Shown here in pieces: positions 18,117 through 26,890 of a stretch of DNA of 64,000 nt. How positions within the stretch are numbered: position 1 is the stretch's first letter; each line of letters begins with the position of its first letter. The stretch spans positions 1 to 64,000 of the forward strand of contig CAWGJH010000019.1 in assembly GCA_963822695.1 (NCBI GenBank), read 5' to 3'. Source of the stretch: GCA-003244245 sp963822695. GTDB taxonomy: Bacteria > Actinomycetota > Actinomycetes > Mycobacteriales > Pseudonocardiaceae. The notes beneath the pieces were generated by a model. That model saw only the letters and a list, made by a program, of their open reading frames with translations. It made no database searches and had not been told where the DNA came from. The position numbers and the translations under genes were made by a program.

Positions 18117-18436
18117 AGTGACCATGATGCGCTGGCGGGCGGAGCTGCGTTCGTTGGTGTTACCGCTCGACGAGGAGCCGCAGACCACGACGGTGGACAG
18201 GTCGCGGTGGATGGCGTCGGAGTCAGGACCCTTGCATTAAGCTCTCCCGATGTCGCCAAGCCAACGCCAGGCGGGCTGCGCTCCTGCCGCCAAGCGGCTC
18301 ATCGTTAAGGAACCATTGTATGATCATTAGTTCCTCACTGTACTCGCGCACGCTATTTCGCCATAAGTCAACATCAGCGAACATGCAGGCCGGAGCAATG
18401 CAGACCGGCTGGACGTGGCTCAGCGCTTCGGAGACG

Positions 18437-18796
18437 TCAAGCCTGTCGAAGAAGGCGGTAAGACCGAACCATAGTCGGCGTCGAACACCGCGAGTGCCTG
18501 CTTGCCGGTCTCCAGACGGCTGATCTTCGGCTGGGAAAGGCCCGACTCAACCGGCTCCTCTCGGACTCATCCCACCGATCCGGTGCACAGCGATGGTACT
18601 GCGGCCGGGCCGCCCACCACGGCTCGAACGGAGTGGCGGCGGCCCAAGCGGCATCGCGGGCGGCAACATAGTGTGGTGTCTCCGTTTCGGGCAGCGCCTC
18701 ACCGCCGAGGATGCGCTCCTGAGGAGTCTTTCCTGAGTCTGTATTCCAGCCAGAACCTTGCCGCACGACGGTCTCGTCGGCGGACGGATCACTCAC
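18437..18796 (-). CDS. Hypothetical protein coupled to the DUF5753 gene
   Basis: Its GTG start (18796) overlaps the stop of the upstream DUF5753 gene as GTGA, which favours real translation. It begins MSDPSADETVVRQGSGWN and contains PHYVAARDAAWAAATPFEPW. The last 35 codons become Arg/Ser-rich. In another frame of the same DNA (about 18545-18440) the sequence reads GLSQPKISRLETGKQALAVF, an XRE helix-turn-helix fragment, so the gene probably runs by frameshift or deletion into the remains of a second XRE regulator. Family not recognised. Confidence 0.4.
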   Translation of the reverse strand: MSDPSADETVVRQGSGWNTDSGKTPQERILGGEALPETETPHYVAARDAAWAAATPFEPWWAARPQYHRCAPDRWDESERSRLSRAFPSRRSAVWRPASRHSRCSTPTMVRSYRLLRQA

Positions 18797-19629
18797 GTCT
18801 GGACCAGGGTGCGGTACTCCCGGGCGAGTCGTTCGAGTACCGGCCGCGCGTCGTCATCCCAGTCAGCCAGCTCGGCGTAGAGGGAGAAGCGGGCCTCGAA
18901 ATCAGCGATTTGTAGCCGGTCGGTCATGGTGGCCATAGCCGTCTCTGTGGACACCATGACCGCGCGCTGATCATAAAGGTGAAAGCCGTGCAGCACCGGG
19001 TGGGTGACCGGGCGGGTCCAGGGAATGACTCCGACGTGCACGTCGGGCCGCTCGCTGACCCGGCCCAGGTGTTCAACCTGTTCGGCCATGATGAGCGGCC
19101 CGCCGACGTGCCAGCGCAGCGCCCCCTCGGTCATCAATAGCTCGAAGGTGCGGTCGGTGTCGAGGACCTGCTGACGGGCCAGGCGGGCGCTGACCATGCG
19201 ATCGAGGTCGGCGCCCGCGTACGCGCCTGACAGCAGTGCTCGCGCATAGTCGGGCGTCTGCAGCAACCCGATCACCAGCGCGGGGTGGAAGCTGCGGAGA
19301 CGGGCCGATGCTGCTTCGATCCGGCCGATGCGCTCCTGCATCCGGGGCGCTCCGTGCCGGTGCAGAACGGTGCGTGTCGGGGTGATCTGCTGGCGAATGT
19401 CCTCGGTGACGGCGACCAGGGCGCGCCTGGCCCGGGCCGGCACCTCGTACACCTCGCACAACCGCTCGACCTCAATGGTAGTCGGCATCTGTCAACCGGT
19501 CTCGATCCGGGATACCTTGCTTTGAGTCAACCTGGCGCGCCGGGCCGTCTCCGACTCTGAGAGCCCCGCCTCCTGGCGTAGCCGCCGCAGGGTGGCCGAC
19601 AGCTCGTCGGGGCGGGTCGGCTTGCGCAA
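18793..19629 (-). pseudogene. Scr1-type XRE regulator with DUF5753, split by an in-frame TGA
   Basis: The N-terminal helix-turn-helix reads RPDELSATLRRLRQEAGLSE then TARRARLTQSKVSRIETG, immediately followed by TGA (19492-19494). The same frame continues QMPTTIEVERLCEVYEVP into a full DUF5753 ligand/effector domain (AALVIGLLQTPDYARALLSG-like region, VGVIPWTRPVTHPVLHGFHL). A single CGA-to-TGA change explains the break. A DUF5753-only protein could still start at ATG 19488. Such regulators usually pair with DUF397 or DUF6879 genes, as here. The likely start is TTG 19629, inside the end of DUF6879. Confidence 0.75.
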
Positions 19630-19648
19630 CCAGCGGGCTCCTCCCTGG

Positions 19649-20197
19649 TCAGGCAGCTGAGCGCCGATGCTGTGGATGATCCACCCACCAGTTCCCGAAG
19701 TCGCGGCCTAGTTGCCACGCCACTGAGGCGGCATCCCGGTACGGGCCGCTGTCGCTCGGGTCAAGCAGCTCGCCACCGGCGAATGTGTAGTCCGAATTGT
19801 AATGCATGAGCACTACACGTTCCCCGTCGATCAACCAGAAGTCGCTGACCGCAACCAGCTCGGAGGGTAACGCCGTCTCGGCGAGATCAAGCACGCGAAT
19901 CCGCTCTCCGGCTGCGGCGGTATGGACATACCCCCACTCGCAGCTGTACCGCTCGTAGTCACTTGGCGGGTTATGGATGACGCGCACCCGGCGCCGCGGT
20001 CGACCCTGCTCGGCCCACGCACCCAGCGTATCCAGCCATACCTGTTTGCGTTCCATCGCGGGCGCGGGTTCCCCGGCCAGCCACCGGTGGAAGTCCGAAC
20101 CGTCGGTGGGCACCTCGTAAGCAGGCAGCGCCTCCCACCGGTACAGGTCACGGCGGGTGTCGTCGAGGACGGTGCCGAGCTGGTCAATGCTCAACAT
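19649..20197 (-). CDS. DUF6879 family protein
   Basis: 182 aa from ATG 20197 (MLSIDQLGTVLDDTRRDLYR). The family pattern is visible: WEALPAYEVPTDGSDFHRWL, then RVIHNPPSDYERYSCEWGY, LVAVSDFWLIDGERVVLMHY and a C-terminal Trp-rich segment. DUF6879 proteins accompany XRE/DUF397-type regulators across actinomycetes, with unknown biochemistry. It overlaps the preceding small gene at its start and the regulator at its end, so all three are probably one transcript. Confidence 0.8.
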   Translation of the reverse strand: MLSIDQLGTVLDDTRRDLYRWEALPAYEVPTDGSDFHRWLAGEPAPAMERKQVWLDTLGAWAEQGRPRRRVRVIHNPPSDYERYSCEWGYVHTAAAGERIRVLDLAETALPSELVAVSDFWLIDGERVVLMHYNSDYTFAGGELLDPSDSGPYRDAASVAWQLGRDFGNWWVDHPQHRRSAA

Positions 20198-20420
20198 CCG
20201 AGACATCCTCACCATCGTGGTGGAAGTCCTCTGGAGTCAAGCCGCACAGCAGGTCGACGTGCACCCGCACGACGCCTTCCCCGCCGGGCATCCGCAGCGC
20301 AGCCTCCTTGATCGGGTCGAGCACGGGGCCCTGCACGAGTACCTCGTTGGTCTCGGTGTCGAGCATCAGAGTCGGGAACACATTGCCCTCATGGCAGGTG
20401 CCGCGAATGCGCTTGAACAT
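20184..20420 (-). CDS. Hypothetical protein, first gene of the XRE/DUF6879 operon
   Basis: 78 aa from ATG 20420 (MFKRIRGTCHEGNVFPTLML), preceded by a purine-rich aggaggga site. Pattern: DTETNEVLVQGPVLDPIKEA, then RMPGGEGVVRVHVDLLCGL. It overlaps DUF6879 by about 14 bases. The family name is not known to me. Small proteins of this kind regularly precede DUF6879 genes. Upstream lies the divergent promoter region shared with the graspetide genes. Confidence 0.6.
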   Translation of the reverse strand: MFKRIRGTCHEGNVFPTLMLDTETNEVLVQGPVLDPIKEAALRMPGGEGVVRVHVDLLCGLTPEDFHHDGEDVSDVEH

Positions 20421-20486
20421 GTCGGGTCCCTCCTGGGTGTGCTGGCCTGGGTGTGCTGGCGTACGCCAAGCATGACGATGGGACAT

Positions 20487-20777
20487 CTTCTAGTCAATAT
20501 CAACATCAATACTGCAGTTCAGGTACTTGCGCATCTTCCCATGCTGAGCCAGTATGCATAGGAGGAGCGTCCGTTGAGATCAGGTGCCGACCAGCTGGAA
20601 CCACACTCCGATCACCGGAAGTACAGGTAGGGACAACGTGGCAGGGTTGAGCAAGTCAGCACACAGGCCCTGCCGACAGGTACTCGCTTCGGTGCGCACC
20701 ACGCCGCGTGCGGTGGTGTACCGCAGGCGGGCGAGCATGAGCCGCCGTGGAGCGGCACCTAGGGCCGCGCTCGTTGG
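20487..20777. other. Divergent intergenic region between the XRE operon and graspetide genes
   Basis: About 290 bases holding promoters for both directions. A lower-GC stretch (agtcaatatcaacatcaata, 20492-20511) is a likely promoter core. No further gene is supported. Confidence 0.4.
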
Positions 20778-21047
20778 GTGGGGCATCTGGAGAGCAGATA
20801 CACGATCCGCTGGCGGCGCGGCGACCCAGTGGCGTACGTGCTGGGTGCTCAGCGGATCGGCGACCACGGTATGGCGGATGTGGTGGACACGATCCCGGTG
20901 TCGCCGACGGGATGGACCGATCTTGCCGAGATCCGCCAGGGGGGCAACGGTGGCGAGGCCAGCACCGCAACCAGCGGAGCGCGTAACCAGCCGCTGGCCA
21001 GCGGCAAAGGAGATAAGGGCGAGCCAAATGACGACAGCATTCGATGA
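20778..21047 (+). CDS. Hypothetical 89-aa protein upstream of the graspetide precursor
   Basis: Starts GTG 20778: MGHLESRYTIRWRRGDPVAY, then VLGAQRIGDHGMADVVDTIP and VSPTGWTDLAEIRQ. The C-terminal 35 residues are Gly/Ser/Asn-rich. The first 55 residues have convincing composition with alternating strands. It overlaps the start of the precursor gene by 20 bases in another frame, implying co-translation. No family recognised. It may be an accessory of the cluster or a chance neighbour. Confidence 0.45.
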   Translation: MGHLESRYTIRWRRGDPVAYVLGAQRIGDHGMADVVDTIPVSPTGWTDLAEIRQGGNGGEASTATSGARNQPLASGKGDKGEPNDDSIR

Positions 21048-21369
21048 TCCGCTGGCTCCAGCCGGTGCACAGTTCCCACTGGGACGGCCGGACACCGCAC
21101 CGCCGTGCTGGGATGAGCCGTCGCCGCCCGGCGTGCGCACATGGGGATCGCGGCGGATGGGACCGGTGATGACACCGTCCGGACAGTGGCTGTCATGGGA
21201 CTATGACCACCAGCGCCAGCTCGCCGCCGGCCCAGACGGTGTTGCATTGCTCGACCTGAAAGCTGGGCCACCAACCGCGCCGACCACCCAGACGGTCGAT
21301 GGTGAGGACCCGCCCTCGTCGGAGGACTGGATCAACGACTACACGCCCGACGAGCCTTTCCAGCCGTGA
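21028..21369 (+). CDS. Putative ATP-grasp-modified RiPP (graspetide) precursor
   Basis: 113 aa beginning MTTAFDDPLAPAGAQFPLGR. The leader-like part has a conserved-looking RTWGSRRMGPVMTPSGQWLS block followed by WDYDHQRQLAAGPDGVALL. The C-terminal 35 residues are rich in ring acceptors and donors (TTQTVDGEDPPSSEDWINDY then TPDEPFQP). This matches the actinobacterial grasp-target precursors found beside SAV_5884-type ligases, in which Thr/Ser/Lys side chains are joined to Asp/Glu. Its stop overlaps the ligase start (GTGA). Class assignment is by pattern and context; ring pattern unknown. Confidence 0.75.
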   Translation: MTTAFDDPLAPAGAQFPLGRPDTAPPCWDEPSPPGVRTWGSRRMGPVMTPSGQWLSWDYDHQRQLAAGPDGVALLDLKAGPPTAPTTQTVDGEDPPSSEDWINDYTPDEPFQP

Positions 21370-22451
21370 CGGTGCTGATCCTGGCCACCGAGCATGACAT
21401 CAGTGCCGACCGGATGGTGCGTGCGCTGACCGACCGGGACGTGCCGGTGTTCCGGGTGGACTTGAGCTGGTTTCCCCAGCAGCTCAGTTTCGACGCCGAA
21501 CTCCGGGACGACCGGTGGATGGGCCGCTTGGCGACGCCATACCGCGAGGTGACACTGGAAGAGCTGCGATCCATCTGGTATCGGAACCCGTCGAGCTTTC
21601 AGTTCCCGGCGGCGATGAGCGGTACCGAGCGGCAGCACGCCCAGCACGAGGCCAAGCTCGGCCTGGGAGGTGTGCTGGGCGCGCTGCCGCTGCGGTGGGT
21701 CAACCACCCCAGCCGGCACGCGGACGCCGGCTACAAGCCGCGCCAACTGCTCGGGGCCGTCCGCGCCGGCTTGAGCGTGGCGCCGACGCTGGTCACCAAC
21801 AATGCTGCAGCGGTGCGCCGGTTCGCCGCACAATTCGACCCCGGTGGGGTGGTGACCAAGATGTTCGGCGCGTCCGCGATCTGCGAGCAGGGCGGACGCC
21901 GGGTCGCGCTGACCCAGCGGTTGACCGCAGCCAACCTCGATGATCTGCGGGGTGTCGAGCTGACCGCGCATCTCCTGCAGCGGTGGGCACCGAAGCGGGA
22001 GGAAGCCCGGGTCATCGTGATCGGACGCCATGTGTTCGCGGTGGCGATTCGCGCGCACAGCGAAGCCTCCTACATCGACTGGCGAGCCGACTACAACGCC
22101 CTGAGCTACGAACCGATCCCGCTGCCGACTGACGTGGAGCGCGGCATCCGGGCCGTCATGCGTGACCTGGGCCTGGTCTACGGCGCATTCGACGTCTTTC
22201 TCACCAGCGCAGATGGCTCCTGGTGTGAGGTCAGCGACCACACCGACAACCGCACGAGACAGGTGTGGGAAGCTGGGCCCACACCGCTGTGGCGCGCCAT
22301 CGAAAACGCCAATCAACTATGGCACGAGCTCGGCCAGCCCGGCTGGGACCGTTTCGGTCTCACCGCCACCATCGAACAGCAGTGGGTATGGCTCGATTCC
22401 CCGAATGGTGACCACATCTGGCCACTCACAAGCCCGAGGCTCGTCGATTGA
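21366..22451 (+). CDS. ATP-grasp ribosomal peptide maturase (graspetide synthetase)
   Basis: 361 aa from GTG 21366 (MTVLILATEHDISADRMVRA). Fold features: an N-terminal preATP-grasp domain with RVDLSWFPQQLSFDAEL and SIWYRNPSSF, ATP-grasp body with APTLVTNNAAAVRRFAAQF and VTKMFGASAI, and the metal/ATP end AFDVFLTSADGSWCEVSDHT. This is the architecture of the SAV_5884 subfamily that forms omega-ester or omega-amide links on the precursor encoded just upstream. No methyltransferase gene (PIMT-like or other) follows: the next gene, pyc, is convergent after 20 bases. Confidence 0.85.
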   Translation: MTVLILATEHDISADRMVRALTDRDVPVFRVDLSWFPQQLSFDAELRDDRWMGRLATPYREVTLEELRSIWYRNPSSFQFPAAMSGTERQHAQHEAKLGLGGVLGALPLRWVNHPSRHADAGYKPRQLLGAVRAGLSVAPTLVTNNAAAVRRFAAQFDPGGVVTKMFGASAICEQGGRRVALTQRLTAANLDDLRGVELTAHLLQRWAPKREEARVIVIGRHVFAVAIRAHSEASYIDWRADYNALSYEPIPLPTDVERGIRAVMRDLGLVYGAFDVFLTSADGSWCEVSDHTDNRTRQVWEAGPTPLWRAIENANQLWHELGQPGWDRFGLTATIEQQWVWLDSPNGDHIWPLTSPRLVD

Positions 22452-22471
22452 GCTCGGAAGGCTACGTGCAC

Positions 22472-25400
22472 TCACGGGGAGCGTAGCTCCAGGATCAGGT
22501 CCCCACCCTCAACCTGCTGCACGGTCTTGATCGCTAGCCGGGCCACCGTGCCGCTCATGGACGCGGTGATCCCGGCTTCCATCTTCATCGCCTCGATGGT
22601 GGCCACCGGCGATCCCGCGGTCACCGTGTCCCCTTCGGACACCTGCAGGGTGACCACTCCGGCGAACGGTGCCGAGACGTGCTTGCTGTTGGATCTGTCC
22701 GCCTTTTCGGCGGCTGGAACCTTCGAGGCAACGGAGTGGTCCCGGACCTGCAACGGCCGCAGCTGCCCGTTGAGCGTGCACATCACGGTGCGCATGCCGC
22801 GTTCGTCAACGTCTCCGATTGCCTGTAGCTGGATCAGCAGTCGCACCCCCGGATCGAGATCCACGGCGTGCTCTTCACCGGTGCGCAACCCGTAGAAGAA
22901 CTCCTTGCTGGGCAGCACTGAGGTGTCCCCGTAGGCTTCGCGATGGTCCCCGAACTCCGCCGTCGGACCGGGGAACAGCAGCCGGTTCAGGGTCCGCGCC
23001 CGGTCCCCCTGCAGAGCCTGCCGGTCCTGTGCGGACAGTTCGGCCATCCCCCGCGAAGCGCCGCGGCCCATCAGCGCCTTGGTGCGCAGGGGCTCGGGCC
23101 ACCCGCCAGGGGGAACACCGAGCTCGCCGCGCAGGAAGCCGATCACCGAGTCGGGAATGTCGAAGCGGGCGGGGTCGGCCTCGAATTCCTTCGGCTCCAC
23201 GCCAGCGCCGACCAGGTGCAGCGCCAGATCCCCGACGACTTTGGACGAGGGGGTTACCTTCACCAACCGCCCGAGCATCCGGTCGGCCGCCGCGTAGGCC
23301 TCTTCGATCTGCTCGAAGCGGTCTGCCAGGCCCAGCGCCACGGCCTGCTGGCGCAGGTTGGACAGCTGACCACCGGGGATCTCATGGTGGTAGACCCGCC
23401 CGGTGGGCGAGGCCAGGCCGAACTCGAAGGGCGCGTAAACCTTGCGCACCAGCTCCCAGTAGGGCTCCAGGTCGCAGACCGCCCGGAGGTCCAGCCCGGT
23501 GGCGCGCTCGGTGTGGTCGGTGGCCGCGACCAGCGCGGACAGCGGTGGCTGTGAGGTGGTGCCGGCCATGGACGCTGCCGCCGCATCGACAGCGTCCACC
23601 CCGGCGTCGATCGCCGCGAGCAGGGTGGCGAGCTGACCACCGGGGGTGTCGTGAGTGTGCAGGTGTACTGGCAGATCGAACCGGCTGCGCAGCGCTGCGA
23701 CCAGGGTCCGGGCCGCTGGGGGTCGCAGCAGGCCAGCCATGTCCTTGATGGCCAGCACATGCGCACCGGCCTGGACGATCTGCTCGGCCAGCCGCAGGTA
23801 ATAGTCCAGCGTGTACAGCTGCTCCGCGGGGTCGGACAGATCGGCGGTGTAGCACAGCGCTACCTCGGCGACGGCCCGGCCGGTCTCGCGCACCGCGTCG
23901 ATGGCCGGGCGCATCTGGGACACGTCGTTGAGCGCGTCGAAGATCCGGAAGATGTCCAGCCCGGTCTCGACGGCCTGCTCGACGAAGGCGACGGTCACCT
24001 CGGGCGGGTACGGCGTGTAGCCAACCGTGTTGCGCCCGCGCAGCAGCATCTGCAGGCACAGGTTGGGCACCGCAGCGCGCAACGCGGCCAGCCGCTCCCA
24101 CGGATCCTCGGCGAGGAAGCGCAGCGCCACGTCGTACGTCGCGCCGCCCCAGCACTCCAGCGACAGCAGTTGCGGGGTCATCCGAGCGACGTAAGGCGCC
24201 ACGGCAACCAGGTCCTTGCTGCGCACCCGGGTCGCGAGCAGCGACTGGTGGGCGTCCCGGAAGGTGGTTTCAGTGACGCCGACGCGGTCGCTGGCCCGCA
24301 ACCAGTGCGCGAATCCCTCCGGGCCCAGCGCGAGGAGCTTGTGCCGGGACCCGGCGGGCGGCTGGGCCTCCAGGTCGATCAGTGGCAGCTTGCTCACCGG
24401 ATCGACCAACGTGGGAGGCTCGCCGTGTGGCCGGTTCACCGTCACGTGCCCGAGGTAGGTCAGTAACCGGGTGCCGCGGTCGGCGGGCTGCCGGGTAGTG
24501 AGCAGGTGCGGCCGCTGCTCGATGAACGAGGTGGTGACCCTGCCCGCCACGAAGTCTGGCTCGTCGAGCAGCGCGAGCAAGAACGGGATGTTGGTCGCCA
24601 ACCCGCGAATCCGGAACTCGGTGAGCGCCCGGCGGGCCCGGCGCACCGCGGTGGGGAAGTCACGGCCCCGGCAGGTGACCTTGACCAGCAGAGAGTCGAA
24701 GTGCGCGCTGATCTGGGCACCCGCGTGCATGGTGCCGCCGTCCAGCCGGACCCCGGCACCGCTGGCCGAGCGGTACGCGGTGATCGTGCCGATGTCCGGG
24801 CGGAACTCGTTGGCCGGGTCCTCGGTGGTGATCCGGCATTGCAGCGCGGCACCGTGCGGCACGATCGTGTCCTGGGACAGCCCGAGGTCGGCCAGCGTCT
24901 CCCCCGCCGCGATCCGCAGCTGGGCGCTGACCAGATCGATATCGGTGATCTCCTCGGTCACCGTGTGCTCGACCTGGATGCGCGGGTTCATCTCGATGAA
25001 CACGTGGTGACCGTCGCGGTCCACGAGGAACTCCACAGTGCCCGCGTTGACGTAGCCGATTTTCCGGGCAAAGGTCACCGCGTCGGCGCAGATCCGCTCC
25101 CGCAGATCGGAGTCCAGGTTCAGCGCGGGGGCTACCTCCACCACCTTTTGGTGCCGCCGCTGCACCGAGCAGTCCCGCTCATAGAGGTGAATGACGTTCC
25201 CGGTCGAGTCGGCGAGGATCTGCACCTCGATATGCCGGGGGTCGATGACCGCCCGCTCCAGGAACACGACCGGGTCACCGAACGTCGACTCGGCCTCCCG
25301 GCTGGCAGCCTCCAGCGCGGTGCGCAGGGCGGTGGGCTCGGTGACCCTGCGCATGCCGCGCCCACCGCCCCCAGAGACGGCCTTGACAAAGACCGGGAAC

Positions 25401-25855
25401 CCCATCTCGTCGGCGGCGGCCATCAGTTGGTCGATGTCGGCGGACGGTGGGCAGGACTCCAGCACCGGCACTCCGGCGTCGCGCGCCGCGGCTACCGCTC
25501 GCGACTTGTTACCCGCCAACGCCAGCACGGCGGGAGGCGGCCCGACGAAGGTGATGCCAGCCTGCTGGCAGGCTATGGCCAGTTCCGGGTTCTCCGCCAG
25601 GAAGCCGTAACCAGGGTAGACCGCGTCGGCCCCGGCTCGCTGAGCAGCCCGGATAATCTCCGGTACCGAGAGGTAAGCCCGGACAGGATGACCTTTCTCA
25701 CCGATCTGGTAAGCCTCATAGGCCTTGAGCCGGTGTTCAGAGTTGCGATCCTCGTAGGGGAACACTGCGACCGTCTGGCAGCCTAGTTCGTAGGCGGCCC
25801 GAAACGCTCGGATCGCGATCTCCCCGCGGTTGGCGACCAGCACCTTGCGGAACAT
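22472..25855 (-). CDS. pyc: Pyruvate carboxylase
   Basis: ATP-dependent carboxylation of pyruvate to oxaloacetate, replenishing the TCA cycle. 1127 aa, full length. Order: biotin carboxylase (MFRKVLVANRGEIAIRAFRA; VKAVSGGGGRGMR; EMNPRIQVEHTVTE), carboxyltransferase (TTFRDAHQSLLATRVRS; GGATYDVALRFL; HLHTHDTPGGQLAT), and a C-terminal biotinyl domain with AMKMEAG. ATG 25855 follows a gaaggga ribosome site; longer in-frame starts add unrelated residues. In mycobacteria pca lies next to rsmD; here the graspetide insert separates them. Confidence 0.97.
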   Translation of the reverse strand: MFRKVLVANRGEIAIRAFRAAYELGCQTVAVFPYEDRNSEHRLKAYEAYQIGEKGHPVRAYLSVPEIIRAAQRAGADAVYPGYGFLAENPELAIACQQAGITFVGPPPAVLALAGNKSRAVAAARDAGVPVLESCPPSADIDQLMAAADEMGFPVFVKAVSGGGGRGMRRVTEPTALRTALEAASREAESTFGDPVVFLERAVIDPRHIEVQILADSTGNVIHLYERDCSVQRRHQKVVEVAPALNLDSDLRERICADAVTFARKIGYVNAGTVEFLVDRDGHHVFIEMNPRIQVEHTVTEEITDIDLVSAQLRIAAGETLADLGLSQDTIVPHGAALQCRITTEDPANEFRPDIGTITAYRSASGAGVRLDGGTMHAGAQISAHFDSLLVKVTCRGRDFPTAVRRARRALTEFRIRGLATNIPFLLALLDEPDFVAGRVTTSFIEQRPHLLTTRQPADRGTRLLTYLGHVTVNRPHGEPPTLVDPVSKLPLIDLEAQPPAGSRHKLLALGPEGFAHWLRASDRVGVTETTFRDAHQSLLATRVRSKDLVAVAPYVARMTPQLLSLECWGGATYDVALRFLAEDPWERLAALRAAVPNLCLQMLLRGRNTVGYTPYPPEVTVAFVEQAVETGLDIFRIFDALNDVSQMRPAIDAVRETGRAVAEVALCYTADLSDPAEQLYTLDYYLRLAEQIVQAGAHVLAIKDMAGLLRPPAARTLVAALRSRFDLPVHLHTHDTPGGQLATLLAAIDAGVDAVDAAAASMAGTTSQPPLSALVAATDHTERATGLDLRAVCDLEPYWELVRKVYAPFEFGLASPTGRVYHHEIPGGQLSNLRQQAVALGLADRFEQIEEAYAAADRMLGRLVKVTPSSKVVGDLALHLVGAGVEPKEFEADPARFDIPDSVIGFLRGELGVPPGGWPEPLRTKALMGRGASRGMAELSAQDRQALQGDRARTLNRLLFPGPTAEFGDHREAYGDTSVLPSKEFFYGLRTGEEHAVDLDPGVRLLIQLQAIGDVDERGMRTVMCTLNGQLRPLQVRDHSVASKVPAAEKADRSNSKHVSAPFAGVVTLQVSEGDTVTAGSPVATIEAMKMEAGITASMSGTVARLAIKTVQQVEGGDLILELRSP

Positions 25856-26027
25856 GCGCCAGCTCCCTTCCACCCGGCCGCTCGCCCGGAATGCCCTACC
25901 GGCTGCTCCGAACGCATCATCGCAGGTGATGACGGCTACCGGCGGATGTCTGATCCGCCAGGTGCCAGAGTTCTCCCGCACGAGCGGCTGAAGGGGTATC
26001 AAGGATGTGGCACGAAAGGACGCGGCC

Positions 26028-26825
26028 ATGGGCAGACTGCGATACCGCCGTTACCACCGCCAATACCACCGCTGGGGTCCGGCGGGGCGGCCCGTCGCTC
26101 TCTTGCTGGTGCTGCTGTGGGCGGCGGTCCTGGCTGGCACTGGCCTGATCACCGTGACTTTGGTCACCATACTTCTGGCACGCCTTGGGTCGATCATGCT
26201 GTTGGGAGCGGGCGCGGTGGTCCTGACGCGGCACCTGCACCGCCGCCGCCGGGCGGCAGGCCGGCAGCAGCCGGCGCCGATGCCCACAGCGCGAATGACC
26301 CCACCCGTCGCGCGGGTTGCGCCGGTCCCGGACTGGCACGCTACCCAGGCCCGATTCGCCCAGCTGCGCAGTGAGTACGGCCAGTTCGAATGTGACCCGC
26401 TCGCAGTGCTGCGGCTACCCGCGCTGACCGACGTCACGGTGCCGTCCACCGGCCGGTTTGTGGATGCCTTCGCCCAGGCCCAAGCACTGGACACGGACGT
26501 CGAACCGCCGCTGGCGCACCGTGCTCGCTTCACCACCGCGGTGGATCAGGCGTGGCGTGCCTGGCACGCCGCCCGCGACGCGGCGGAACGCATCCGGCTC
26601 GCCGGGATTCCCGCGCAGGAGCGGGCCACCGTGCAACGAGCGATCAAGCTGCTCACCGTGGCCCAAGACTCCAACCACGACGCCGAGCGCACCGCCGCAT
26701 ACGCCAAGGCCCGTGCGGAATTGGCGAAACTGGACCGCAGCGGAACGCTTCGACTCCCGCCAGCCGCAGCCGCAGCGCTGGACGCGGCGGCCCGCGGCCA
26801 ACTCCCCGCCGGCTCACTCGACTGA
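26028..26825 (+). CDS. Hypothetical membrane protein
   Basis: About 265 aa from ATG 26028 (MGRLRYRRYHRQYHRWGPAG). A GTG seven codons earlier (26007) also fits. After a very basic N-terminus there are two transmembrane segments at about residues 24-70 (VALLLVLLWAAVLAGTGLI; ILLARLGSIMLLGAGAVVL). A soluble helical domain follows with DRSGTLRLPPAAAAALDAAA near the end. No family is recognised. It lies between pyc (divergent) and ggt (same strand, 65 bases on), so it may share a transcript with ggt. Confidence 0.65.
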   Translation: MGRLRYRRYHRQYHRWGPAGRPVALLLVLLWAAVLAGTGLITVTLVTILLARLGSIMLLGAGAVVLTRHLHRRRRAAGRQQPAPMPTARMTPPVARVAPVPDWHATQARFAQLRSEYGQFECDPLAVLRLPALTDVTVPSTGRFVDAFAQAQALDTDVEPPLAHRARFTTAVDQAWRAWHAARDAAERIRLAGIPAQERATVQRAIKLLTVAQDSNHDAERTAAYAKARAELAKLDRSGTLRLPPAAAAALDAAARGQLPAGSLD

Positions 26826-26890
26826 CTACGGACACGGTGACCAGCCTCCGCCGGCCTAGCCGGCTAACACGCCCGACGGGAGGACCCTGG

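Noticed and set aside
24506..25786. 426-codon plus-strand frame opposite pyc
   Set aside because: Antisense of the biotin carboxylase domain; no family features.
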